Source: Bradyrhizobium diazoefficiens (GTDB lineage: Bacteria > Pseudomonadota > Alphaproteobacteria > Rhizobiales > Xanthobacteraceae). Taken from it: a DNA stretch of 64,000 bases. The stretch lies in contig NZ_JAFCKW010000005.1 in the NCBI RefSeq assembly GCF_018129965.1, positions 88,088 to 152,087 of the forward strand, given 5' to 3'. The translations under genes and the position numbers were made by a program. Positions within the stretch are counted from its first letter, which is position 1. Every line of letters starts with the position of its first letter. The notes under the pieces were generated by a model. The model saw only the letters and a program-made list of their open reading frames with translations. It was not told where the DNA came from and made no database searches. This document shows positions 55,075 through 63,747 of this stretch, piece by piece.

Positions 55075-57072
55075 TCAATGGACATGATCGTCGGGCGGCG
55101 GTAATATGCGCGGCTCCGTATTTAGTTTGGCGATTTCCTCCCTCAAACGCTCGGTATTGAACCACCCTTCTTTTTCGTCTTGGGGAATCCATCGAGCCCG
55201 GATGTAACCAAACCGATCGATGAGAAACTCAATGCGGTCCTTTTTCATCTCTATTGATTCTCCATCGCCCTGATCTTGCAAGGTCCTAGCAAAAAGGTAA
55301 TAGCTCTCCCGCACCTCCCCAGTTGAGTCGTCGACCACCGTAAGGCCATTGTTCGGAAATGGCTTCTCGCTACGAGCAACAACGAGTATTTCCAGCCCCT
55401 CAGCAAGCAGCTTAACCCGCACCGATTCCAAGGTGTGCAACCTTTCAAGATCTTGTTTATTCTCGGGGGAAAAGAACACAAGAAGCACATTGGTGTGGTC
55501 CCGATAATCACTCAGCGCCTTTGGTTCGCCTCCAACTCTTTCGAAGTAAAAGTTCGGTGCACCGACCCAGGGGCGCAATGGTATAATAGAAGGCGAAAGC
55601 ACGCGTGCCTCGAAGCCTTGCGAAAATGCGCGCATGAAGTTGATCACATCCCAGCGGTCCAGCTCCGTAAAGGCCGTGGAAAATCCCGGCATTCCGCTTT
55701 CTGGTATTCCATTGGAGATCCACCAGAACATGTCTCCCGCAGTATGAAGCGCCGTATGCGGCGCAGTGAGATCGGCTGGTGGTCGCCTCAACGACTTTCC
55801 ACCTGGTCCGTCGCCGCGGCCGCCCATTCCATGACAGACAGTGCAATTATCTTCGAAGAGTTGTTTTCCCCTGAAAATGGACAATGTCAGGTAAGGAACT
55901 TCAGATCGGCGAAATGTATCTGGAAAACTCGGCACGGCGAGTTGCGGCAGAGCCACGGCGCCCCCTGCCAATACGGAGACACCTAACGCGGAGCGCCGCC
56001 AGAGGCCAGGCGCGAAGTAACGGCACGCAATCAAAGATCCGGCGACCGCAATCAGCAGCCCTCCCGCAACAAACATCTGAGTAGAAGAGACTGGCCAAGT
56101 TGCGGCAATCGATATACGCAGCGGTAACCACCAATACGGCTGATCATGGAGCGCAGGCGTCAGTTGCGAGAGAAGGCTGGCCAAGCCGACAATACCCACC
56201 GCCAATGTAAATTCGAGAGTTACCCAGCGTACCGCCGTCATATGAAAGGCAGTCGTTGGCTCAGCGCACCGAAGCTGCGGCAGCAGCACCGCGCGGACGT
56301 GGTTCGCAATGACCAATACGCCAAGCAATAGCAGCACTTTGCCGCAAATCGCGAGCCCATAAGGGGTGCCCAAAAGATCGCCCTGGCTGCCAACATATTC
56401 AGAAGCGATGAATGCCCCCGAAATGATCGTCGTAGCCATGCAGATGACCGCCAAACGAGAGAATTTGAGCATCGCGGAGAAGGCGTAGGCACAACGGTGT
56501 ATGTCTGGAGCCGTTGCGACCAAAAATACGAGCCCTAGCCAACCAGGCAGGCCCCCAATCCATATGCTGACGGCGCATACGTGAATGATACGACAGGCTG
56601 TTGACCATCCGATGTCCGCACCAGCGTGTCCGGTCAACGGCCCCATTGCGCAGACCACGGCGGCGACCACCAGCACCAAAAACAGCCCGGTCTCTTCTGC
56701 GTGGTCGGTCGCGGCTTTTGCCAGAAACATCGTCGGCGCAAACAACGCCATACCTGCGATCAGTCTGAACATAGACAACTGGCCTACCCGTGTTTGAAAT
56801 GCGAAAGTCCTCAGCACATCGGGGCGGGCAAGAGTCTCTATAAGAGATAGCTCAGCTGTCGACGCAGCCTCAGCAAATAAGACAAAAATGATTGACAGAA
56901 TGAACAGGGGCACTGCCCACGGAAAGCTTCTTCTGACAACAGAACGCCATGACAAAATGACCTTTTCTTTGGAGCGTCCGCTCAACCAGACGAAAACGGG
57001 CCCGCCGATCAACCACGCAAGGCACAGGGTTCCTAAAGTCCTCCAAACTGCGATGAAGGCAACGATTGTCAC
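55075..57072 (-). CDS. CopD domain / cytochrome c / thioredoxin-like fusion protein
   Basis: This 665-residue inner-membrane protein has about eight hydrophobic segments in residues 1-350, with HVCAVSIWIGGLPGW and TAVRWVTLEF typical of the CopD copper-uptake fold. Then comes a single-heme cytochrome c domain with CTVCH at 410-414 and SGMPGF as the probable distal methionine, and a thioredoxin-like segment near 510-640 without a CxxC pair. Fusion of CopD to a cytochrome is unusual. The start overlaps the copC-like stop by four bases (ATGA), so the two are coupled. It may couple copper transfer to electron flow. Confidence 0.85.
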   Translation of the reverse strand: MTIVAFIAVWRTLGTLCLAWLIGGPVFVWLSGRSKEKVILSWRSVVRRSFPWAVPLFILSIIFVLFAEAASTAELSLIETLARPDVLRTFAFQTRVGQLSMFRLIAGMALFAPTMFLAKAATDHAEETGLFLVLVVAAVVCAMGPLTGHAGADIGWSTACRIIHVCAVSIWIGGLPGWLGLVFLVATAPDIHRCAYAFSAMLKFSRLAVICMATTIISGAFIASEYVGSQGDLLGTPYGLAICGKVLLLLGVLVIANHVRAVLLPQLRCAEPTTAFHMTAVRWVTLEFTLAVGIVGLASLLSQLTPALHDQPYWWLPLRISIAATWPVSSTQMFVAGGLLIAVAGSLIACRYFAPGLWRRSALGVSVLAGGAVALPQLAVPSFPDTFRRSEVPYLTLSIFRGKQLFEDNCTVCHGMGGRGDGPGGKSLRRPPADLTAPHTALHTAGDMFWWISNGIPESGMPGFSTAFTELDRWDVINFMRAFSQGFEARVLSPSIIPLRPWVGAPNFYFERVGGEPKALSDYRDHTNVLLVFFSPENKQDLERLHTLESVRVKLLAEGLEILVVARSEKPFPNNGLTVVDDSTGEVRESYYLFARTLQDQGDGESIEMKKDRIEFLIDRFGYIRARWIPQDEKEGWFNTERLREEIAKLNTEPRILPPPDDHVH

Positions 57073-57440
57073 GGTACAGGCTGTCTTTCCCTCACCGTGA
57101 ACTGGAAGCCGTATTTAACCACATGACCGTCCTGAGAGAGCACGCGGTACTTCACTGTATAAATCCCTGCAGCCGCTGGCGGGACGGTAGCGCTAAGACA
57201 CTTGGGGTCGGCGCCGTGCTTAAGCTCCGAAATAGGTATGGTCGTGCCCTTTTCATCTGTGATCTGCACGGTGGAGAACTTGACCTCGACAGGCTCATTG
57301 AAACAAAGATCGATATGATCGGGCATGTGAGTGACCACAGCCCTGCTGCCAGGACTCGATCCAACCAGCGCGGCATGGGCAAACGCCCAGTTGGGCCATA
57401 CTGCAAAAGCAGCGACGGTCAGGAGAGTACGAAGCGACAT
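57069..57440 (-). CDS. CopC-domain periplasmic copper-binding protein
   Basis: This 123-residue protein has a signal peptide ending ...WAFA-HAALVGSSPG, leaving an N-terminal histidine that CopC proteins use as a Cu(II) ligand. The rest is the CopC beta sandwich: HIDLCFNEPVEVKFSTVQIT, then GIYTVKYRVLSQDGHVVKYGFQF. ATG at 57440 has GGAG nine bases upstream; the GTG at 57455 lacks one. It is the first gene of the operon with the CopD fusion and the small secreted protein. The gene_symbol copC is not assigned because paralogues share this fold. Confidence 0.88.
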   Translation of the reverse strand: MSLRTLLTVAAFAVWPNWAFAHAALVGSSPGSRAVVTHMPDHIDLCFNEPVEVKFSTVQITDEKGTTIPISELKHGADPKCLSATVPPAAAGIYTVKYRVLSQDGHVVKYGFQFTVRERQPVP

Positions 57441-57629
57441 CTCATTCTTCTCCACCGGTATTGTGGTTTCTCTGTACGCATGCGGGCGAACCAGACGCTG
57501 CCGAAAAGCGTCGTCGAAACGTCAATTGGCATCAAAGTCACTACGTGCCGCCGGCATAGGTCTAGCCCAGGACAATGCAGGCTGATCGGTCGTGCAAGCG
57601 CGGCATCGTCACCCGCTTTGGGCATCAGC

Positions 57630-57807
57630 TCAGCCATTAGCAGTGTCGCTGCACTGCGGGCATAGGTTGGTGACATTGTCCGTGACGCGTTCAATGAGGC
57701 GCAGTTTGATGCGCTGTGCAATCTCGCGCAGGATGCGCGGGATTTCATGCTCGCGATTGCCATCAGCGAAGACGACATTGTCGGTTGAGAATGTGAGAGT
57801 AAAACTT
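57630..57807 (-). pseudogene. Fragment of a small conserved protein without a start codon
   Basis: Between stop codons the reverse strand reads LTFSTDNVVFADGNREHEIPRILREIAQRI and ends CPQCSDTANG. The first half looks like a small conserved rhizobial-type protein I have seen annotated as hypothetical, but no start codon is present and the C-terminus diverges after EIAQRI. It is probably a remnant. Confidence 0.3.
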
Positions 57808-57904
57808 TAAGTATTCGGCAGATAGCAAGGCCCAGCATCCGATGCAACCAGGACCAAAGAATAGCACCTCGCCTATTTTAATTCCGCTATCAGGTGGCTT
57901 ACCT

Positions 57905-58559
57905 CACATTCGCTCGCCCTTAAACTCTACGATGTTGTCAACAATGGGATTGAGAATGAGCCCCACAAGTGCCGCAAGCTTGTCCACTGCGTTCCATTTC
58001 TCGGTAGAGTGGCTATAGCGACCGTCAAGGGCCCAAGGTTGAGCCGCCCAATGGCAAGAGAAGAGGGCGCTTCGTCATATTGTCGCGTCCGTCGATCGAA
58101 ACCGGCCGACTCGTGCAACAGTTGCTCGCTATGGCGCGGCTCCCGAATGCGACTCCGCACCGACAGCCAATCCGAATGCCGCAGTCGCGCGGTCGAGAAG
58201 CCAGTACCTAAAGTCGGCGGAAAAGCCGCCGAAGGCAACCTGTCGCCGGTCTTCGAGCCCGCTTACGCCCGCAATATCGCGAGGATTGATCGCTGCTCAA
58301 AATTCGGTCCGGAATTTCTCGAAAGGTACGAATTCTGCGGAGATCGTCTGGGACACAGCGCTACCATACGAACCGGTTGTTTTGCCAAACGCACCGTCGT
58401 TGATCCCTTGACCTCCCTCTCGCCAACATTTCCGACGTCGGTTCCGATTGTAAATCCGAACAGATGCTCGGTGTCGAAGCCATCGGCCTTACCGGTTGCC
58501 GGGGGGAGCACGAACAACACCAACGCGATGAATCCGAAGCGATGGTAAGGAGGCAACAA
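57905..58559 (-). pseudogene. Decayed gene for a secreted or outer-membrane protein
   Basis: The reverse strand starts at 58559 with a signal peptide (MLPPYHRFGFIALVLFVLPP) and FDTEHLFGFTIGTDVGNVGE. The frame then breaks near 58390. Matching protein continues in another frame with VSQTISAEFVPFEKFR, a stop, then NPRDIAGVSGLEDRRQVAFG and GFSADFRYWLLDRATAAFGL. This alternation of strands typical of a porin-like or beta-barrel family, with stops and shifts, indicates a pseudogene. No function is assigned. Confidence 0.5.
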
Positions 58560-58633
58560 TTCGCGCTTCAGGCTTCATCTTGCTGCACTGCACTATCAAA
58601 AAGCAACCGCGCGCAAGCTTCTCCTCTAACAAT

Positions 58634-58650
58634 TCCCGATATAATCGGGA
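58634..58650. promoter_or_regulatory. Perfect dyad upstream of the PQQ dehydrogenase
   Basis: TCCCGAT and ATCGGGA form a perfect 7-base dyad around ATA, about 155 bases before the dehydrogenase start. Position and symmetry fit a regulator-binding site, for example for the LuxR-type response regulators encoded downstream; this is inference. Confidence 0.4.
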
Positions 58651-58805
58651 CTACTACCTTCTGCCTATACGATGTACCAAATTCCGATGCTGTAATTCCG
58701 GCGCGACGGCGCGCCGCAAGCGTGCACGTCGAAGCTTAGCACAAACACCCCGCGAACCCAGTTCATCGAGTTGCGAACGCGGCAAATCATATCGGGAGGA
58801 TACAG

Positions 58806-60524
58806 ATGACGTTGAGGAGCAGGGGATTTTTGGCCGGCGTGTCCATCGTCGCCAGTCTGGTTGCCGGGACGTTTGGCGTAAGCGCCAACGACTCGGTCGT
58901 CAAAGCAGTTTCCGATTCTAATCAGTGGGCCGTCGCAGGGCACGATTACGCCAACACACGCTTCAGCCCGCTTAAGCAAATCAACACCGAGAATGTCGGC
59001 AAGCTGTCGCTGGTGTATTCGTTCTCACTCGCATCATTGCGCTCGAATGAGTCTTCGCCGCTCGTCATCGGCAATACGCTTTATGTGACGACATCGTGGG
59101 GTCCGAAATACGTTTATGCGCTCGATGCCGCGACTGGCGCGCGCAAGTGGACCTATGAGCCGGAAATTCCCGATGACGTGCTGCAATACGCCTGCTGCGA
59201 CGTGAATAATCGGGGCGTATCGTATGCCGATGGCAAGCTGTTCGTCGGGCGCCTTGACGGCAAGCTGACGGCGCTTGATGCCGCGACAGGCAAAGCGATC
59301 TGGACCACGACCGTTGTCGATTACAAGCAGGGATCGGTCATCACATCGCCGCCGTTGGTGGTGCGCGATAAGGTCATCACCGGCTTTGGCGGCGGCGAAT
59401 ATGGTGTTCGCGGATCGCTTCAGGCGTTCGATATCGCCACCGGCAAGCAGGTCTGGCAGACTTTTACGGTTCCGGCGCCGGGCGAGGATGGCAGCGATAC
59501 ATGGAAGGGCGACACCGGGCTGCATGGTGGTGGTGCAGCATGGCTGGTCGGCTCTTATGATGCCAAATCCGATACGGTTTACTGGGGTACCAGCAATCCA
59601 GGCCCCTGGAACACTGGCGTTCGGTCCACTGGCGATGGCAATTTCGGCAAGCTGACAAACCTCTACACGGCGTCGACGCTTGCGCTCGATCCCAACACCG
59701 GCAAGATCAAGTGGCACATTCAGCAGACTCCCGCTGACGCTTGGGATTATGACGGCGTGAACGAACTTGTCCTTGCCAACCTGAAAATGGATGGAAAGGA
59801 AGTTCCGGCGTTAATGAAGGCGGATCGCAACGGCTTCTTCTTCGTCGCCAATCGCGATACCGGAAAGGTTCTTTCGGCGGAAAAATTCGTCGCTTCGACC
59901 AACTGGGCCAAGAAATGGGACGTAACCACAATGCGAGCGGTCGAGGATCCTGACAAGCGCCCAGGTCCCGGCCATCCCGCCAAGGACATCTGTCCAAACC
60001 TGATCGGCGGCAAGAACTGGCAGCCGATGTCATTCAGTCCGGAAACCGGCCTCGTCTATATTCCGACCAACAACGTCTGCATGGATTGGTCGGTGAGCGA
60101 TGTCTCCTACAAGCGCGGCGTCTTCTACCTCGGCGCCGAATTTCCGACCAAGGAAGGCCCCGGCGGATTCCTTGGCGAACTCGTAGCTTGGGATCCGGTG
60201 AACAGCAAGAAGGTCTGGTCGATCAAGCAGGACCTGCCCTTTAACGGCGGTACATTGGCGACCGGAGGCAACCTTGTATTTTACGGCAACCTGCACGGCG
60301 ACTTCCACGCGATCGATGCGAAAAATGGTAAGATTCTCTGGAAGAAAAACCTCGGTTCTGGTATCGGCGCTGGTCCGGTCACCTATTCGGTGGACGGCAA
60401 GCAATATGTAGCCGTGGTCGTTGGCCGTACCGCATCTCTTCCGGCGTTCCTCGGAGATGTGGGCAAGAAAATGACTGCCGCCGCGCCAGAAGGCGGCGCA
60501 TTGTTCGTCTTTGCGGTTCAATAA
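58806..60524 (+). CDS. xoxF: PQQ-dependent alcohol/methanol dehydrogenase, lanthanide type (XoxF/ExaF-like)
   Basis: This 572-residue periplasmic quinoprotein has a signal peptide, the adjacent-cysteine disulfide ACC (130-131), PQQ and metal ligands in GGGEYG (Glu198) and TSNPGPW (Asn264), and WDYDG with the catalytic Asp314. Asp316, two residues on, is the extra acidic ligand that marks lanthanide-dependent enzymes; calcium MxaF enzymes have alanine there. GGGAGG precedes the ATG. The fused XoxJ-like/cytochrome gene downstream supports XoxF naming, though the sequence also resembles ExaF/PedH alcohol dehydrogenases, so the preferred alcohol is uncertain. Confidence 0.88.
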   Translation: MTLRSRGFLAGVSIVASLVAGTFGVSANDSVVKAVSDSNQWAVAGHDYANTRFSPLKQINTENVGKLSLVYSFSLASLRSNESSPLVIGNTLYVTTSWGPKYVYALDAATGARKWTYEPEIPDDVLQYACCDVNNRGVSYADGKLFVGRLDGKLTALDAATGKAIWTTTVVDYKQGSVITSPPLVVRDKVITGFGGGEYGVRGSLQAFDIATGKQVWQTFTVPAPGEDGSDTWKGDTGLHGGGAAWLVGSYDAKSDTVYWGTSNPGPWNTGVRSTGDGNFGKLTNLYTASTLALDPNTGKIKWHIQQTPADAWDYDGVNELVLANLKMDGKEVPALMKADRNGFFFVANRDTGKVLSAEKFVASTNWAKKWDVTTMRAVEDPDKRPGPGHPAKDICPNLIGGKNWQPMSFSPETGLVYIPTNNVCMDWSVSDVSYKRGVFYLGAEFPTKEGPGGFLGELVAWDPVNSKKVWSIKQDLPFNGGTLATGGNLVFYGNLHGDFHAIDAKNGKILWKKNLGSGIGAGPVTYSVDGKQYVAVVVGRTASLPAFLGDVGKKMTAAAPEGGALFVFAVQ

Positions 60525-60548
60525 AAACTAAACGACAGGGAGTTGAGG

Positions 60549-61760
60549 ATGCTAGCAAAGCTACTGGGCACACGTGGATCGTCCAGCGACAAATGCAACG
60601 CTTGTGTCCACGCGAGTATCCCCGCTGTTGTTGTCGTTCTCACGCTTCTGGCGCCGGCTTCACAGGCCGGCGCCGACGACGCGCAGCCGCTGCGGCTTTG
60701 CGCCGATCCGACCAATCTGCCATTTTCAAGCGATAATCCCTCGATGCCGGGCGTCTACCTGGAAATTGGGCAGGCTCTCGGCAAGGCGCTGGGGCGTCCG
60801 GTCAGCTATGACTGGTACAAATCCTATTTCGGCAAACGCACAGTACGCGTCACGCTGCTGGGTAAACAATGCGATGCCATGATCGGCCTGACGCCCAGCG
60901 AGGATTTCATGGGGCCGGCGGTCATCTTCTCGAAGCCGATCATCAAGGAAGGTTATGCGCTGGTGACCGCAAAGGGACGCAAGGTTTCCAGCATCGACGA
61001 TCTCAAACAACTTCGCGTGGCGGTGCAATATCAATCGACGCCCCAAAATATTCTTGCGCTGCGCGATGATATAGAAAAGAAAACCGTACTTAGCCCCGAA
61101 GAAGGCATGAGGGCGCTCGACGAGGGCAAGGTCGATGTCACGTTCATCTGGGGTCCCGTCGCAGGCTGGCTCAACAAGACCGAATATGGCGGCCGCTACG
61201 ATATCCAGAGCACCGATGGCGACGGCCTGCTGTGGCCCGTGGCGATTGGCTTTGCAAAAGGCTCAACGGAATTGCGGGATCAGGTTGATGCGCAGATCCC
61301 CGGGCTGGCAGCACTGATTCCCGACCTCTCGGCCAAGTATGGCTTTCCGACCGACATCCCAATCAAGCTGAGCGCAGTCGCGCAGCCGGCGGTCATGCAT
61401 GCCGCCTTGGACACACCGGCGCTACCCGTCGTTCTGGCACAGGCGACAGCCACCCTTACGGCGGCCAATTCAGCAGCCGCGACGCCCGTAGCAACTCCTG
61501 AAGCGGTGAGCGAGGGGCGCGAAATTTTCAATGGTACGTGCGCACACTGCCACGGTCCTGACGCCGTACAGAGCGAACGTCGCATCGACCTTCGACGGCT
61601 ACGAGTTCGGTATGGCGATAACATGCGCAATACGTATTGGAAGACCGTTCACGAGGGACGCCCGGCGAAGGGGATGCCCGCATGGAACGAAGTATTCAAA
61701 GATAACCAGCTTAACAACGTGTACGCTTATCTGATGACCATACAAAGCCCCGCGGAATAA
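60549..61760 (+). CDS. XoxJ-like periplasmic protein fused to a C-type cytochrome (XoxG-like)
   Basis: This 403-residue protein has an N-terminal signal or anchor segment, then a MxaJ/XoxJ-type periplasmic-binding domain (LRLCADPTNLPFSSDN, GRPVSYDWYKSYFGKRTVRVTLLGKQCDAMIG) to about residue 290. After an Ala-Thr-Pro linker, a cytochrome c domain follows, with CAHCH (331-335) and the distal methionine in AKGMPAW. XoxG takes electrons from the dehydrogenase and XoxJ is thought to help activate it; here both are one chain. ATG at 60549 is used. It is 24 bases after the dehydrogenase, hence one operon. Confidence 0.88.
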   Translation: MLAKLLGTRGSSSDKCNACVHASIPAVVVVLTLLAPASQAGADDAQPLRLCADPTNLPFSSDNPSMPGVYLEIGQALGKALGRPVSYDWYKSYFGKRTVRVTLLGKQCDAMIGLTPSEDFMGPAVIFSKPIIKEGYALVTAKGRKVSSIDDLKQLRVAVQYQSTPQNILALRDDIEKKTVLSPEEGMRALDEGKVDVTFIWGPVAGWLNKTEYGGRYDIQSTDGDGLLWPVAIGFAKGSTELRDQVDAQIPGLAALIPDLSAKYGFPTDIPIKLSAVAQPAVMHAALDTPALPVVLAQATATLTAANSAAATPVATPEAVSEGREIFNGTCAHCHGPDAVQSERRIDLRRLRVRYGDNMRNTYWKTVHEGRPAKGMPAWNEVFKDNQLNNVYAYLMTIQSPAE

Positions 61761-61893
61761 CCTGAACTGAATTTGACGCTGCGAACAGGTGTCGGAAGCT
61801 CACTAGGTTGAGAGGCTTATTCGTATCCATCTTAAGGCAAGGGCAAAGCATTGTGGCGACTGGCAGGTTTCTCCTGAGGGCCGAGGCAAGGAG

Positions 61894-62664
61894 ATGACGA
61901 GCTTTCTGATTATCGACGATCATCCACTGTTTCGCGAAGCCCTGGGCAACGCAGTGCGTCTGGCTCATACGGATGCCCGGATCCTCGAGTCGATGTCGAT
62001 CAAGGGTGCGCTCGATATACTTTCGTCTGAACAAGGAATCGACCTCGCCCTGCTCGACCTTTGCCTTCCGGATGCCGCAGGATTTTCGGGCTTTTTGCGC
62101 CTGCGCGAAACCTATCCTCGATTGCCTGTCGCGATCGTATCGAGCGACGAGGACCAGAAAATCGTTCGTGAAGCTCTTTCGCTCGGTGCTGCCGGATATA
62201 TACCGAAATCGACGTCAAAGAGTGAATTGGCCCTCTCCATCGCGCGCGTGCTCAGCGGTTCGATTTCCGTTCCGAAAAATTTTGTGATTCGAAACGAGCG
62301 ATGCGACGCAGATTTCGCGCAGGTTCTGCGCGCGCGGCTGCGGGAACTAACCCCCCAGCAGCTTCGCGTGCTGGATCTGATCCGGTGCGGATTTCAGAAC
62401 AAGCACATCGCCGTCGAACTCAAACTCGCAGAATCGACCGTCAAGGGACATGTTACGGAGATTTTGCGCAAGCTGAAGCTCTTCAGCCGCAACAAGGCCA
62501 TCATCGAGATTGGCAAGATCAATTTGTCGGATCCGAAACAGCAAGCCTCTCGGCTTGATCGCGAAGCCGACATGATGAGCCCTGACGGCAGACAAACCGG
62601 ATGTTCTTCTCAAGCGAACGGACCTTCAAACTATCGCCGCAATCGCCGGCCCGCCTCGAGTTGA
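61894..62664 (+). CDS. LuxR/NarL-family response regulator
   Basis: This 256-residue protein has a receiver domain starting FLIIDDHPLFREALGNAV with the phosphoacceptor Asp55 in LALLDLCLPD, and a LuxR helix-turn-helix ELTPQQLRVLDLIRCGFQNKHIAVELKLAESTVKGHVTEIL. AGGCAAGGAG precedes the ATG. Regulators of this type (AgmR/ExaE-like) control PQQ alcohol dehydrogenase genes. No histidine kinase is in the window. A close paralogue begins at 63748. The C-terminal 40 residues beyond the DNA-binding domain are low-complexity and polar. Confidence 0.9.
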   Translation: MTSFLIIDDHPLFREALGNAVRLAHTDARILESMSIKGALDILSSEQGIDLALLDLCLPDAAGFSGFLRLRETYPRLPVAIVSSDEDQKIVREALSLGAAGYIPKSTSKSELALSIARVLSGSISVPKNFVIRNERCDADFAQVLRARLRELTPQQLRVLDLIRCGFQNKHIAVELKLAESTVKGHVTEILRKLKLFSRNKAIIEIGKINLSDPKQQASRLDREADMMSPDGRQTGCSSQANGPSNYRRNRRPASS

Positions 62665-62691
62665 GGGAGGATTTTCCCCGGGAATGACAGA

Positions 62692-63160
62692 ATGCTCCAG
62701 GTTCTCATCGCGGCTTTTCTTATCGTTGGCGCTTCTCAGACGTTCGCGGCCGTTCAATGGCGAATCGGTTTGCAAAAAACCGGTACGTTTGCCTGACAAC
62801 TGGACGTTATCCGTCGCCATCATCTTGCCGGCGCCGCGAACCTGGATTTGACCAGCGAGGAATTCGCCTCGCCGGATGCGGGCAAGCTCGCGCTCAATTC
62901 TGGTTCGGTCGATCTGGCGATCGTTGATTGGCTCTGGGTCGCGCGTGGGGGCGCGCTTGGAACAAAAATAAAATTCTACCCTTATTCCAGTCTGTCGGCG
63001 CGATCATGATCGGAAGGGATTCGCCGATTCATGACATCGCGGACCTCAAGGGCCGCACGCTGTCCATCGCGGGCGGGCCGCTCGACAAGGGTTGGCTCGT
63101 CGTTCAGGCCGCTGATACGCAGGGGCGTCACCCGGTAGTCTCAGAACAATTCTCGACGCC
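62692..63160 (+). pseudogene. Decayed ABC substrate-binding protein gene
   Basis: ATG at 62692 opens a signal peptide (MLQVLIAAFLIVGASQTFA) and WRIGLQKTGTFA, then a TGA interrupts where a tryptophan is expected. The same frame goes on with LDVIRRHHLAGAANLDLTSEEFASPDAGKL and LNSGSVDLAIVDWLWVARGGALGTKIKFYPYSS. A frameshift follows, and VGAIMIGRDSPIHDIADLKGRTLSIAGGPLDKGW resumes in another frame. It is the N-terminal half of a NitT/SsuA-type binding protein commonly found beside PQQ dehydrogenase genes. The remainder is lost at the hairpin at 63162. Confidence 0.75.
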
Positions 63161-63161
63161 G

Positions 63162-63197
63162 GCATGCAAAGGGGTCCGATCAGGCCCCTTTGCATGC
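63162..63197. repeat. Perfect 13-base inverted repeat (strong hairpin)
   Basis: GCATGCAAAGGGG (63162-63174) and CCCCTTTGCATGC (63185-63197) pair exactly around a 10-base loop, and four of the next five outer bases also pair. No T tract follows. It sits exactly at the broken end of the decayed binding-protein gene, so it may be the end of a small mobile element, a terminator without a U tract, or the scar of a deletion. Confidence 0.6.
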
Positions 63198-63747
63198 TGG
63201 CGGATCCCCGCCTCACTCGCCTGCTTTTACTCCGCCGCACTGGCCAAGATTCTCTCCGCCGTTGACAGATATTCTATTCTTCGACGGCACTGCATGAAGA
63301 TAGCCGATCTTGATTTGCAAGGGTTGCGCGCCAAGACATACGTAGGTCCCCCCAGAAGGATCGCGCCAACGGCTGGGCAAAAACCGTGCAAGCGTGCGCT
63401 ACCTGGGTGTTTTCGGGGGCAAGTTCCGCTGCGGCTCTCGCAGTGCGGCAAACCCTCCTGTCCAGCCTCCAAATCGTAAATCGGCACCAGAGTATTTCCC
63501 CCGCCTGCGGGGATTTTCCTTTGTGATCTACAAAACTTACCGTGACGCAAGGACTACTTGGTAGTAGGTCGCGAATGCCGTCCTGCATCAATCAATGGCC
63601 TCGGACGGCCCCGGCAAACAATGGTTCGCAGCTTACGGCCAGCTCCAAAAAGCGACTTCCGCCAAAGGTCGCAACCGGCTATATGGAGGAACGTTCCGCA
63701 TTATTTCGTTCCGGTTATATTGCGACCGATACAAGGATCGTTGCAAC
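63198..63747. other. Gap of about 550 bases without a recognised gene
   Basis: No intact gene is seen. The reverse strand carries a short stretch GKSPQAGEILWCRF (near 63500-63545) that resembles the start of a MazF/PemK-type toxin, but what follows is frame-broken. A GC-rich dyad CCCCGC-CT-GCGGGG lies near 63500. The end of the gap should hold the promoter of the response regulator that starts at 63748. Confidence 0.35.

Noticed and set aside
63495..63530. A GC-rich dyad with a TTTCCCC...GGGGATTTT look, similar to a type I-E CRISPR repeat.
   Set aside because: It occurs once; no second repeat, spacer pattern or cas gene is present in the window.
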